Counted from the stretch's first letter, positions 1-6,087 are shown. The stretch: 7,880 nucleotides of DNA from Vulcanimicrobiota bacterium (GCA_030043675.1 JASHXG010000010.1:1-7880), one strand, 5' to 3'. Program-made: numbers and translations. The notes: generated by a model not told the origin, from the letters alone.

Positions 1-270
1 GCGGTGCGAGGCGTCCCGCGCGGCCAACGCGCGTCAACCAAAGCGAATCCTTGTGACCTCACCGAGCGCGAGCTCGAAGTCCTGACCCTGCTGTGCCAGG
101 GCTTGAGGAACTCTGAGATCGCCGAGCGGCTCTGCCGATCGGTACGCACGGTGGATCATCACGTTGCGGCCGCTTTTGCAAAACTGCAGGTGTCTACGCG
201 GACCGAAGCGGTGGCCGCGGCGCTGCGGCTAGGGATAGGTGCTCCCAATTCGGGAATGACTGCGCAATGA
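1..270 (+). CDS. LuxR-family transcriptional regulator, C-terminal HTH domain (5' truncated by window)
   Basis: The frame is open from base 1 and the gene surely begins upstream; a GTG at base 4 is not a convincing start. The visible 89 residues are a LuxR/GerE-type helix-turn-helix: LTERELEVLTLLCQGLRNSE (about residues 20-39), then the recognition helix and SVRTVDHHVAAAFAKLQV (about 47-64). The preceding RGVPRGQRASTKANP linker resembles the segment that joins the large ATPase/TPR body to the HTH in MalT-like LuxR regulators, so the missing part is probably a long AAA-type sensor domain (inference). It would bind DNA as a transcription activator. The stop codon overlaps the start of the next gene as ATGA, implying co-transcription and translational coupling. 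The HTH assignment is firm; the full-length architecture is a guess. Confidence 0.9.
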   Translation, partial: AVRGVPRGQRASTKANPCDLTERELEVLTLLCQGLRNSEIAERLCRSVRTVDHHVAAAFAKLQVSTRTEAVAAALRLGIGAPNSGMTAQ

Positions 271-659
271 CGGTGTTGTTGATCGACCACCATCGCGCGC
301 GCTTCTTCGAGACGGCGGGCTCGGAGGGAAAACTCGAGGAGCGCGAGCATCTCGAGCCCAAGGATCCGCATGGCTTCCGCCGCCACCTCGAGCACCGCAA
401 GGAAGCGGACTACCGAGGTCAGCGCGTCCCCGAGGCCGATGAGTTCTACGAGCGCATCGCACAACGTCTCAAAAGTGCGGCCTCGATCGTGCTCGTCGGC
501 GATGCGACCGGCACAAGCAGTGCGTCGCGCTACTTGCTCGCCTATCTGAACGAGAAGCACAAAGACATCGCAGCGCGAGTCGCCGGCGCGGAAGATGCGA
601 ATTTATCAGGGATTACGCTGGGCCAGATCGAGGAGATCGCTCGGCGTCACCAACACTAG
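267..659 (+). CDS. eRF1-domain-3-like 'translational machinery' family protein
   Basis: This is a 130-residue soluble protein with no signal peptide or membrane segment. The N-terminal strand followed by IDHHRARFF (about residues 6-14), a His/Asp-rich middle (HGFRRHLEH, GQRVPEADEFYERIA) and VLVGDATGTSSA (about 75-86) match small bacterial proteins annotated as translational machinery proteins, which resemble domain 3 of eukaryotic/archaeal release factor eRF1 and Pelota. Their biochemical role is not established; a link to ribosome rescue or stress is speculative. The ATG lies inside the ATGA overlap with the LuxR gene and has no strong ribosome site of its own, so translation is probably coupled. 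The stop is only 27 bases from the converging hydrolase stop, with no clear T-tract terminator between. Family recognition is from remembered motifs, so confidence is moderate. Confidence 0.7.
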   Translation: MTVLLIDHHRARFFETAGSEGKLEEREHLEPKDPHGFRRHLEHRKEADYRGQRVPEADEFYERIAQRLKSAASIVLVGDATGTSSASRYLLAYLNEKHKDIAARVAGAEDANLSGITLGQIEEIARRHQH

Positions 660-686
660 TCCGACGAAAGTGCGCGCCGCGGGATG

Positions 687-1691
687 TCACGCAAGACTGT
701 CGGCGTCGACGATGGCCTTGGCAAAGGCCTGCGGCGCTTCTTGGGGCACGTTGTGACCGATGCCCGGAAGGATTCGATGCGCGTATTTGCCCGAAAATTT
801 GTTTCGGTAGGCGGCACCGCTGGCGTTAGGGCCGTCGAAGTCGCTGGCGATCGTGACGGTCGGCACGGTGATGACGGGCCCCGCCCAGAGTTGCGTCTCC
901 AAGCTGTCGTACTTAGGATCGCCTTTTGCCAGGCCGAGTCGCCAGCGGTAGTTGTGGATCACGATCGCTACATGATCGGGATTTTGAAACGACTGTGCGG
1001 TGCGGGCATACGTGGCTTCGCTAAAGTGCCATTTCGGCGAGACAATCGTCCAGATCAGCTTGTTGAAATCGTAGCGGTACCTGCTGTAGCCGAGTACGCC
1101 GCGCTGGGTTGAGAAATAAAACTGATACCACCATGCCAGCTCGACCTTGGGCGGAAGCGGCTCCTTTTGCGCCGGTACGTTCGTAATTAAATAACCGCTG
1201 ACCGAAACGAGCGCTTTGCAACGCTTTGGCCAGAGCGCCGCCACGACGCCGGCCGTGCGCGAGCCGATGTCGAAGCCGCCGATGATCGCGCTTTCGAGTT
1301 TGAGTGCGTCCATGAGGTTGGTGACGTCGATCGCACAGACCGTCTGTTGGCCGTTGCGCAAGGCGGTGCTCGAGAGAAAGGTTGTCGTGCCGTAGCCGCG
1401 CTGGAAGGGGACGATGACGCGGTAGCCGTGGGAGGCTAAGATCGCGGCGACGTCGGTGTAGCTGTGAATGTCGTACGGCCAGCCGTGCAGGAGAATCACG
1501 GCTTGGCCGCCGGGCGGTCCTGATTCCGCATAGCCAACGTTTAGTTCGCCGGCCTGGATTTGCTTGAGCGCGCTTGACGCCGGGCTCGCGGGCGCGGCGC
1601 CGAGCTGGGTTGCGGCAATCGCAGCAGCAGCGGCTCCGACAAAGCCGCGACGATCGATGGTGAGGGGTTCAGGAGAGCGCGTATCTTGCAT
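687..1691 (-). CDS. Tat-exported alpha/beta-fold hydrolase, Asp nucleophile (epoxide hydrolase/haloalkane dehalogenase type)
   Basis: The product is 334 residues. The N-terminus has a twin-arginine signal: IDRRGFVG with Arg14-Arg15, then an Ala-rich hydrophobic stretch and possible A-x-A cleavage near residues 33-38, so the enzyme is probably folded and then exported. The alpha/beta-hydrolase core shows an oxyanion-hole HGWP (69-72), an RGYGTT loop, a nucleophile elbow GGFDIGS with Asp141 in place of the usual Ser, an acid candidate in ASDFDGP (Asp284 or Asp286), and the catalytic His313 in GIGHNVPQEAPQAFA. An Asp nucleophile is the hallmark of epoxide hydrolases and haloalkane dehalogenases; which reaction applies is not resolved. 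The ATG at 1691 is chosen because GAGAGG lies 6 bases upstream and the Tat motif follows; an in-frame extension to 1799 would run through the promoter. It is divergent from the LysR gene, its likely regulator. Confidence 0.88.
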   Translation of the reverse strand: MQDTRSPEPLTIDRRGFVGAAAAAIAATQLGAAPASPASSALKQIQAGELNVGYAESGPPGGQAVILLHGWPYDIHSYTDVAAILASHGYRVIVPFQRGYGTTTFLSSTALRNGQQTVCAIDVTNLMDALKLESAIIGGFDIGSRTAGVVAALWPKRCKALVSVSGYLITNVPAQKEPLPPKVELAWWYQFYFSTQRGVLGYSRYRYDFNKLIWTIVSPKWHFSEATYARTAQSFQNPDHVAIVIHNYRWRLGLAKGDPKYDSLETQLWAGPVITVPTVTIASDFDGPNASGAAYRNKFSGKYAHRILPGIGHNVPQEAPQAFAKAIVDADSLA

Positions 1692-1697
1692 TGGCGA

Positions 1698-1703
1698 CCT
1701 CTC
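1698..1703 (-). promoter_or_regulatory. Ribosome binding site deciding the start of the 687-1691 hydrolase
   Basis: On the minus strand GAGAGG sits 6 bases before the ATG at 1691-1689. It supports this start over the longer in-frame option at 1799, which has no such site. Confidence 0.7.
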
Positions 1704-1751
1704 GATGTAGCAGGGGGAGCTGGGCATTACTCGGATGGCAAGCTCTCGCCT

Positions 1752-1780
1752 GTTATACAGCCAATCGGCTGCTCGTTTAA
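1752..1780 (-). promoter_or_regulatory. Putative sigma-70-like promoter for the exported hydrolase
   Basis: On the minus strand TTAAAC (bases 1780-1775, 3/6 to the -35 consensus) is followed after exactly 17 bases by TATAAC (1757-1752, 5/6 to the -10 consensus). Transcription would begin near 1745, giving a leader of about 53 bases before the ATG at 1691. The 17-base spacer contains an inverted repeat (CAGCC-4-GGCTG), and a second imperfect palindrome covers the -35 box. Both are well placed for a regulator. Assigned by eye from consensus. Confidence 0.5.
1758..1771. promoter_or_regulatory. Operator-like inverted repeat CAGCC-N4-GGCTG
   Basis: Five-base perfect arms around AATC lie entirely within the -35/-10 spacer of the putative hydrolase promoter. 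The next bases, CTCGTTTAAGCGAG (1772-1785), form a 14-bp near-palindrome with one mismatched pair over the -35 box. Adjacent dyads in a LysR/target divergent region suggest regulator binding. The binder is inferred, not shown. Confidence 0.4.
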
Positions 1781-1806
1781 GCGAGGCAGCTTCGCGCATT
1801 TATCCC

Positions 1807-1819
1807 ATTTTCGGAAAAT
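1807..1819. promoter_or_regulatory. Perfect 13-bp dyad ATTTTC-G-GAAAAT upstream of the LysR gene
   Basis: Six-base perfect arms flank one central base, in an AT-rich patch about 37 bases before the LysR ATG at 1856. The perfect palindrome CGATTAATCG follows at 1827-1836. LysR proteins commonly bind such dyads to repress their own gene and to activate the divergent one; that role here is inference. Confidence 0.45.
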
Positions 1820-1855
1820 ATCTTCTCGATTAATCGGGCTAGTCCTAATATTGCA

Positions 1856-2866
1856 ATGAAGATAGACTGGATTCGGATGCGCGACCGTCTCGACCTCAAT
1901 GCGATCGATCTGAATCTTCTCCCAAAGTTTCGCGCGCTCTATCGGCAGCGTAACGTCTCTGAGGCCGGCAGAGAACTGCACCTAACGCAATCGGCGCTTA
2001 GCAATGCCTTGGCGCGCATGCGTTCGATCTTCGGCGACGAGCTGTTTGTCCGCACGGCGGCGGCGATGGAGCCGACGCCGTTCGCGCACGCGATTGCCGG
2101 TCCCATCGAACGCGCGCTGGTCAGCCTGGAGGGTGAGTTTGCTCGCGTGAAGGCCTTCGAGCCGGAGCATAGCTCCCGCACCTTCAAGATTGCGATGAGC
2201 CAGCTCGGCGAAATCTGGCTGGCGCCGCAGATCCTTGCCTATGCGCGCGATGTGGCTCCAGATATTGTGGTCAACGCAGTCGGTGCCGGAGACCGAGGGT
2301 TCGAAGGTGCGCTCGCGAGCGGAAGTATCGATTTTGCCGTCGGCCACCTGCCCGACCTAGAGTTCAAGTTCTGCCATGCCGTCCTCGGTATGCACGAGCT
2401 CGTCTGCGTCGTCCGAGAGAAGCATCCCATCTTTGCGGAACCCTTGACCATGTCGGCGTTACTCTCTTGTACGTTTGCTGAAGTCGTCGAACACGGTTCG
2501 ATGTACGGTGCTCTCAGCCGTGCCGTCATGGGAATGGCAAGGCCCGACGCGATGCGATATCGCACGAGCAACGTCGTGGCGCTGCCGGCCATCATCGCGT
2601 CAACGGACCTAGTAGCTATTTTGCCGGCGTGGTTCGCGGCGCGGCACGCCCCAGCCCTGAACCTGTGCCTTTTACGACTAGCGGGACGGCCGCCGGTTGC
2701 AACCGTCCGTCTCTTCTGGCATCAGGACGTCGAAGCCGACCCCGGGCATCTTTGGATGCGCTCCATCATCGCCAAGGCCGCAGCGGCCGCGCAAATTGAG
2801 GAGACGATCAAAACAGCGCCAACCGTAACGATCGAAGAAGCCCCGCGGCTCGAGACGGTTTCCTAG
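1856..2866 (+). CDS. LysR-family transcriptional regulator
   Basis: The product is 336 residues, slightly longer than the usual 300 or so. The N-terminal winged HTH is clear: DLNLLPKFRALYRQRNVSEA (about 18-37), recognition segment LTQSALSNALARMR (about 43-56) and FGDELFVR (59-66). The effector-binding type-2 periplasmic-fold domain starts near residue 108 (TFKIAMSQLGEIWLAPQ) and runs to about 310. The form resembles the NodD/PcpR-like subgroup that governs aromatic or xenobiotic catabolism (family knowledge; effector unknown). There is no good Shine-Dalgarno before ATG 1856; a second in-frame ATG at 1877 would give 329 residues and keeps the whole HTH, so the start is uncertain. It is divergent from the exported hydrolase, the classical arrangement for a LysR regulator and its target. 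The stop overlaps the opposing hydrolase stop in a shared CTAG. Confidence 0.93.
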   Translation: MKIDWIRMRDRLDLNAIDLNLLPKFRALYRQRNVSEAGRELHLTQSALSNALARMRSIFGDELFVRTAAAMEPTPFAHAIAGPIERALVSLEGEFARVKAFEPEHSSRTFKIAMSQLGEIWLAPQILAYARDVAPDIVVNAVGAGDRGFEGALASGSIDFAVGHLPDLEFKFCHAVLGMHELVCVVREKHPIFAEPLTMSALLSCTFAEVVEHGSMYGALSRAVMGMARPDAMRYRTSNVVALPAIIASTDLVAILPAWFAARHAPALNLCLLRLAGRPPVATVRLFWHQDVEADPGHLWMRSIIAKAAAAAQIEETIKTAPTVTIEEAPRLETVS

Positions 2867-3540
2867 CTTCGCGCGGCTGACAGGATTAGTTCGGCAACCT
2901 CCTTAGGGTGCGATACCAAAGACGCGTGACTTGATGGAAGTGAAATCGTCGTAGCTCCCGCGCGCGACGCGAACATCCGCTCGGTCTCCGGCGGAATCAT
3001 CTGATCCTTCTCCGAGACTTGGTACCACGACCTGATCGCCTTCCAGGCCGGCGGTCCCATCTTGTCGCCAAAGATCGCGCCGCTCACGGGGCGCTGAACG
3101 GCGGCCAGCGCCTGCGCCTCGGCCGGCGGCACGTCGCCCGCGAAGCACGACGGGAACTGCGCTCGATCGATGTAAAGCAGCCCGCCGGGTCCCGGTCCAA
3201 TGTATTTCGCGCCGGCACCAGGCGGAAATCCGCCCAGTGCCTCGCCTTCGTCGGGTGCGAATGCAGCGATAAACACCAAGGCCGTCACATTGCCCGCATC
3301 GCGAGCCGCGGCAGTGACGACGGCACCCCCGTACGAGTGTCCGGCAACGACTGTTGGCCCCGGCATCGCGTCGATCGCCGCGCGCGTGTTGGCTGCGTCG
3401 CCTGCAAGACTCGTCATCTGGTTCTGCACCGCGACGACGTTGTGGCCCTCGGCCTGCAGGATCGGAATGACCTTCAACCACCCCGATCCGTCCGACCATG
3501 CTCCATGAACCAAGACGATATTGACGCCGTTGCCGGCCAT
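2863..3540 (-). CDS. Alpha/beta-hydrolase, Ser nucleophile (small cytoplasmic esterase-like)
   Basis: The product is 225 residues with no signal peptide. It matches the compact AB_hydrolase_6 type of esterase. The sequence shows VLVHGAWSDGSGW with the oxyanion loop HGAW at 12-15, the nucleophile elbow GHSYGG with Ser69, the acid Asp179 in SEKDQMIPPE, and His205 in SSHASLVSHP. The triad is complete, so an active esterase, lactonase or similar C-O hydrolase is expected; the substrate is unknown. A strong AAGGGGG site about 8 bases upstream supports the ATG at 3540. It is the last gene of a minus-strand operon, 31 bases after the quinone-oxidoreductase gene. Its TAG overlaps the LysR TAG tail-to-tail, leaving no room for a terminator between the two genes. 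Confidence 0.9.
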   Translation of the reverse strand: MAGNGVNIVLVHGAWSDGSGWLKVIPILQAEGHNVVAVQNQMTSLAGDAANTRAAIDAMPGPTVVAGHSYGGAVVTAAARDAGNVTALVFIAAFAPDEGEALGGFPPGAGAKYIGPGPGGLLYIDRAQFPSCFAGDVPPAEAQALAAVQRPVSGAIFGDKMGPPAWKAIRSWYQVSEKDQMIPPETERMFASRAGATTISLPSSHASLVSHPKEVAELILSAARS

Positions 3541-3571
3541 GGCGGTTCCCCCTTTCGTAAACGCGAGTTCC

Positions 3572-4549
3572 CTACGTGATGACGACGACGATCTTCCCGC
3601 CGGCGGCGTTGGAATCCATCAGCCGATGGGCCTCGACGATATCGTCGATGTGGAAGACCTTCCCAATGGGAGCGCGTAAGCTCCCGGCGGCGACTTGATC
3701 GACCAGTTCCTGCAGCGGCATCATCATGAAGTCCTCTACGTCACCGCCGTAGGTTGTCAGATACACGCCCTTGGGGATTGACTCCATGGGCGCAAAGTCA
3801 TCGATCGACCATTTGTTTCCGACCAACCCCGTCATGCACACGATGCCGCCCTGCTTGGCACAGCGCAGCGAATCGTCAAGCGTCGTCGCTCCAACGAGCT
3901 CGAGCACCTTATCGACGCCGCCGGTCCGGGACACGACGTCAGGTGCGATCGCACCGTTGTCGATAAAGACTTCGGTTGCACCGTTGTCGAGCAGCATTTG
4001 TCTTCTCTGGACGCTGCGCGTCGTCGCATACACGGTGACACCGCGAGAGCCGGCGATGGCGGCGGCCGCGAGACCAATGGACGTGGTGCCGCCCCGCACG
4101 AGCAGCGCTTCGCCCGCCTTGAGCGCCAGCGCCTCGTACAAAGAGCCCCAGGCGGTCTGCATCATCTCGGGGAGCGCGCCCAACGTCTCCCAAGGTAGAT
4201 TCGTCGTGACGCTGCGAACCTGACTTGCCGGAACGAGCGTATACTCGGCATATCCGCCGTCGAAGTCGCGGCCCATTCCGCCCATCTCGGTGGCCACCGT
4301 CACGCCTTCGGGGAATTCGCCTCCGGGTGCCGATTCCACCGTTCCAACGGCTTCGATGCCGAGAATGCGCGGGAAGCGCACGTCCGGTGAGAGCCCTTGG
4401 CGCGTGAACATCTCCGAACGATTGAGACCGAAGGCCTTGACCCGAATCAGTACTTTGCCGGCCACTGGTTCGGGCACCGGCACTCGCTCGATCTTGAGCA
4501 CGTCCGGGCCGCCGGCCTCGCGTATCACGACGGCTTTCATCGTTGGCAT
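3572..4549 (-). CDS. Zinc-free MDR oxidoreductase (NADPH:quinone reductase-like)
   Basis: The product is 325 residues, the usual length for quinone oxidoreductase-type medium-chain dehydrogenases. The N-terminal GroES-like half includes MKAVVIREAGGPDVLKI, VKAFGLNRSEMFTRQG (about 38-52) and FPRILGIEAVGTV (59-71). The Asn-Arg-Ser-Glu in place of the zinc-ligand Cys, and absence of the structural four-Cys lobe, indicate a zinc-independent enzyme. The Rossmann half has LLVRGGTTSIGLAAAAIA (149-166) and ends GGKIVVVIT. Family members reduce quinones or activated C=C bonds with NADPH in the cytoplasm; the real substrate is open. It lies 14 bases after the NTF2-like gene and 31 bases before the hydrolase. 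The ATG at 4549 is preceded by GGGG at a 5-base spacing; that site lies in a hairpin (see 4555-4581). An ATG three codons in is possible but has no ribosome site. Confidence 0.92.
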   Translation of the reverse strand: MPTMKAVVIREAGGPDVLKIERVPVPEPVAGKVLIRVKAFGLNRSEMFTRQGLSPDVRFPRILGIEAVGTVESAPGGEFPEGVTVATEMGGMGRDFDGGYAEYTLVPASQVRSVTTNLPWETLGALPEMMQTAWGSLYEALALKAGEALLVRGGTTSIGLAAAAIAGSRGVTVYATTRSVQRRQMLLDNGATEVFIDNGAIAPDVVSRTGGVDKVLELVGATTLDDSLRCAKQGGIVCMTGLVGNKWSIDDFAPMESIPKGVYLTTYGGDVEDFMMMPLQELVDQVAAGSLRAPIGKVFHIDDIVEAHRLMDSNAAGGKIVVVIT

Positions 4550-4554
4550 GTCTG

Positions 4555-4581
4555 CCCCGGATTTTACCCGTCGTGCCGGGG
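4555..4581 (-). promoter_or_regulatory. Intercistronic hairpin masking the quinone-oxidoreductase ribosome site
   Basis: On the mRNA (minus strand) CCCCGG and CCGGGG form a perfect 6-bp GC stem with a 15-base loop. The loop contains the UAA stop of the upstream NTF2-like gene, and the 3' arm is the GGGG ribosome site 5 bases before the next ATG. Ribosomes reaching the upstream stop would melt the stem, so the pair looks translationally coupled. Structure seen by eye; no folding energy computed. Confidence 0.5.
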
Positions 4582-4965
4582 AAGCGTCGTGGAAAAGCAG
4601 TATCGCGCGATCTTCCAGTTGCCGCCGACTCTGTGGAAGATAAACAGCTCCTGATTAGCCTCCGAGCTGGTGACGCCCGTCGCGTGGACCGTTGTTGTTC
4701 CGCTGGAGTTCGTGCGAGCGAACGCCCAATCCGGTGCGAGTTGATGCACCTCGGCGACGCTAAACTGAACGCGCAGCGTGATGGTTTTGAACACCAGTTC
4801 GTAGGCTTTGCGGACCTCATCCATGCCCACGCTTGAAGGACTGTTCTGCGGCATAAAGGCGCCGTCGGGCGCATATAAGTCAAGCGCCGCATCCACGTCG
4901 GAGGCGTTGAGAGCCCGCTCGTAGCGGACCAGCGCGTCGGCGACCGCTGCTTCAGCTATATTCAT
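4564..4965 (-). CDS. SgcJ/EcaC-type NTF2-like (DUF4440/SnoaL-like) protein
   Basis: The product is 133 residues, typical for the family. It has a cone-shaped NTF2-like fold signature: helix VADALVRYERALNASDVDAA, LDLYAPDGAFMPQNSPSSVG, then GMDEVRKAYELVFKTITLRV, and C-terminal strands NQELFIFHRVGGNWKIARYC. This closely fits proteins named SgcJ/EcaC family oxidoreductase, a naming legacy: most have no proven activity and may be small-molecule-binding cyclases, isomerases or accessory proteins. The ATG at 4965 is chosen because the family fold starts there and GGAGG precedes it, although only 2 bases away. A TTG at 5016 would add 17 atypical residues. It is the first gene of the three-gene minus-strand operon and is divergent from the second exported hydrolase. 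Confidence 0.85.
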   Translation of the reverse strand: MNIAEAAVADALVRYERALNASDVDAALDLYAPDGAFMPQNSPSSVGMDEVRKAYELVFKTITLRVQFSVAEVHQLAPDWAFARTNSSGTTTVHATGVTSSEANQELFIFHRVGGNWKIARYCFSTTLPRHDG

Positions 4966-5025
4966 TGCCTCCAGGGCGTTTAGGTTTGGAAACGCCGCCT
5001 CCCTTCGCGTACCCAATCACGCTCA

Positions 5026-5052
5026 ATGATACCATCGTATTTCGATCGCCAA
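5026..5052 (-). promoter_or_regulatory. Weak candidate promoter for the NTF2-like/quinone-oxidoreductase/hydrolase operon
   Basis: On the minus strand TTGGCG (5052-5047) and TATCAT (5031-5026, 5/6 to the -10 consensus) are separated by 15 bases, shorter than ideal. The spacer carries the inverted repeat ATCG-N5-CGAT (5034-5046). The leader to the ATG at 4965 would be about 55 bases. The -35 box is poor, so this is tentative. Confidence 0.3.
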
Positions 5053-5085
5053 TCTCGCTGGAACGGAGTCGCTGCGCGCTCACCG

Positions 5086-5097
5086 AACGGGCCCGTT
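5086..5097. promoter_or_regulatory. Perfect 12-bp palindrome AACGGGCCCGTT
   Basis: It lies immediately upstream of the AAAGGAG ribosome site of the second exported hydrolase, in the divergent region 4966-5111. GAACGG also occurs 24 bases upstream at 5061-5066 in direct orientation. The position suits an operator or a 5'-leader element. No matching palindrome was seen at the LysR divergent region, so a different regulator may act here. Confidence 0.4.
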
Positions 5098-5098
5098 G

Positions 5099-5105
5099 AA
5101 AGGAG
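5099..5105 (+). promoter_or_regulatory. Strong ribosome binding site selecting the GTG start at 5112
   Basis: AAAGGAG stands 6 bases before GTG 5112. The nearest in-frame ATG (5142) has no such site and would shorten the n-region ahead of the twin arginine to a single residue. Confidence 0.75.
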
Positions 5106-5111
5106 CAGCGC

Positions 5112-6086
5112 GTGAGTCACTCCGACGACGGCAGCGGCGTAATGGATCGGCGAACGCTTCTGAAGAGCGGCGTCGCACTCGCAGGTGCGCTGAGTTTGGG
5201 CACTAAGGTTGGTGCTGCGTCCGCGGCAACACCCGGTTCCGGCGCAGGGAAAGGTCCGCTCGACGCCGTCGCCGAGGCGCAGAAACTCGCGTACGACACG
5301 ATGGGCAAGGGCGAGACGGTCTTCATGATCTCGGGCTTTCCATCCACGCGGCGCTCCTGGTACCGGCTCATTCCGCTTCTTTCGCAGAGCTACCAATGCA
5401 TCCCGACGGATTTGCCGAGCTTCGGCGGCTCCGGCATTCTCGGAGCACCGGCCTCGACCGAAAACGTCGGGCGCGTCTTTCACGAGTTCGTAACCGCGAA
5501 GCTCAAGCCGCCGGTCCACGTCGTGGCGCACGATTTTGGCGCCTGGTGCGCCTACAGCTGGCAGCTGCTCTTTCCGCAAGACTTCAAGTCGCTGACCCTC
5601 ATCGAGGCCGGAATCCCCGGCATCACGCTTCCCCCCACCGTGGAACTCTCGGACTATAAGCGCAAGTGGAACTTTCTCTTCATGATGCTGCCGAATCTGC
5701 CGGCCGAGCTTACGCAAGGTAAGGAAGCGCTGTACGTCGGGTGGTGGTACAAGACGAAGGTGTATAAACCCGGCTCGATTCCGGCAAGCGACGTCGCCGC
5801 CTACGTCGCGTCGTTCGCGCGGCCGGGCCGAATGAACGCGGCGTTCGACTATTGCCGCAACATCCTAGTCGACGTCGAGTTCAACAAGAAAAACTTCACC
5901 GGTAAGAGCTCCGTTAGGCTGCTTGGCGTCGGTGGTCAGTACGCAATTCCGGAAATGGGCGAGTCCCTGAAGCCATACTTCCAAAACGCGACATCGCTGG
6001 TCGTTGCCGATTCGGGACACTTCGTTCCCGAAGAACAGCCGCAGGCGCTCGCCAAGGCGCTCAGAGCATTCTTGCAGGCAAGCTAA
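5112..6086 (+). CDS. Second Tat-exported alpha/beta-hydrolase, Asp nucleophile (epoxide hydrolase-like)
   Basis: The product is 324 residues. A Tat signal is seen at MDRRTLLKSGVALAGALSLG (Arg13-Arg14) with an Ala-rich exit near residues 34-40. The hydrolase core shows ISGFPSTRRSW (about 73-83) at the oxyanion loop, where the usual His of HGFP is Ser, then DLPSFGGSG, the nucleophile elbow VAHDFGAW with Asp141, and His303 in DSGHFVPEEQPQALAKAL. The acid is not obvious: the strand that normally precedes it reads VRLLGVGGQYAIPEMG, with no Asp; Glu281 or an acid elsewhere may serve. The Asp nucleophile points to epoxide hydrolase or dehalogenase-type chemistry rather than an esterase. It begins a plus-strand run with the DUF3237 gene one base after its stop. 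It shares family and export route with the 687-1691 enzyme, but the loops differ enough that it is not a recent duplicate. Confidence 0.87.
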   Translation: MSHSDDGSGVMDRRTLLKSGVALAGALSLGTKVGAASAATPGSGAGKGPLDAVAEAQKLAYDTMGKGETVFMISGFPSTRRSWYRLIPLLSQSYQCIPTDLPSFGGSGILGAPASTENVGRVFHEFVTAKLKPPVHVVAHDFGAWCAYSWQLLFPQDFKSLTLIEAGIPGITLPPTVELSDYKRKWNFLFMMLPNLPAELTQGKEALYVGWWYKTKVYKPGSIPASDVAAYVASFARPGRMNAAFDYCRNILVDVEFNKKNFTGKSSVRLLGVGGQYAIPEMGESLKPYFQNATSLVVADSGHFVPEEQPQALAKALRAFLQAS

Positions 6087-6087
6087 G

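Noticed and set aside
660..703. CCGAC...GTCGG inverted repeat as a shared terminator between converging genes
   Set aside because: The loop is over 30 bases, the stem only 5, and there is no T-tract on either strand.
1692..1799. In-frame N-terminal extension of the minus-strand hydrolase to 1799
   Set aside because: It lacks a ribosome site, would bury the Tat signal 49 residues in, and overlaps the best promoter.
3939..4892. 317-codon minus-strand frame over the quinone-oxidoreductase and NTF2-like genes
   Set aside because: Arg/Ser-rich shadow frame with no motif; the recognised genes in the same region explain the coding signal.
4966..5016. TTG-initiated extension of the NTF2-like protein
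   Set aside because: The added residues do not fit the family, and the ATG at 4965 has GGAGG upstream.
4980..5717. 245-codon open frame antisense to the second exported hydrolase
   Set aside because: No recognisable domain; it covers a clear coding gene and a promoter region. High GC makes long antisense frames common.
6004..6087. Longer DUF3237 start at ATG 6004
   Set aside because: It would overlap the upstream hydrolase by 83 bases and adds Arg/Ser-rich sequence typical of an out-of-frame shadow.
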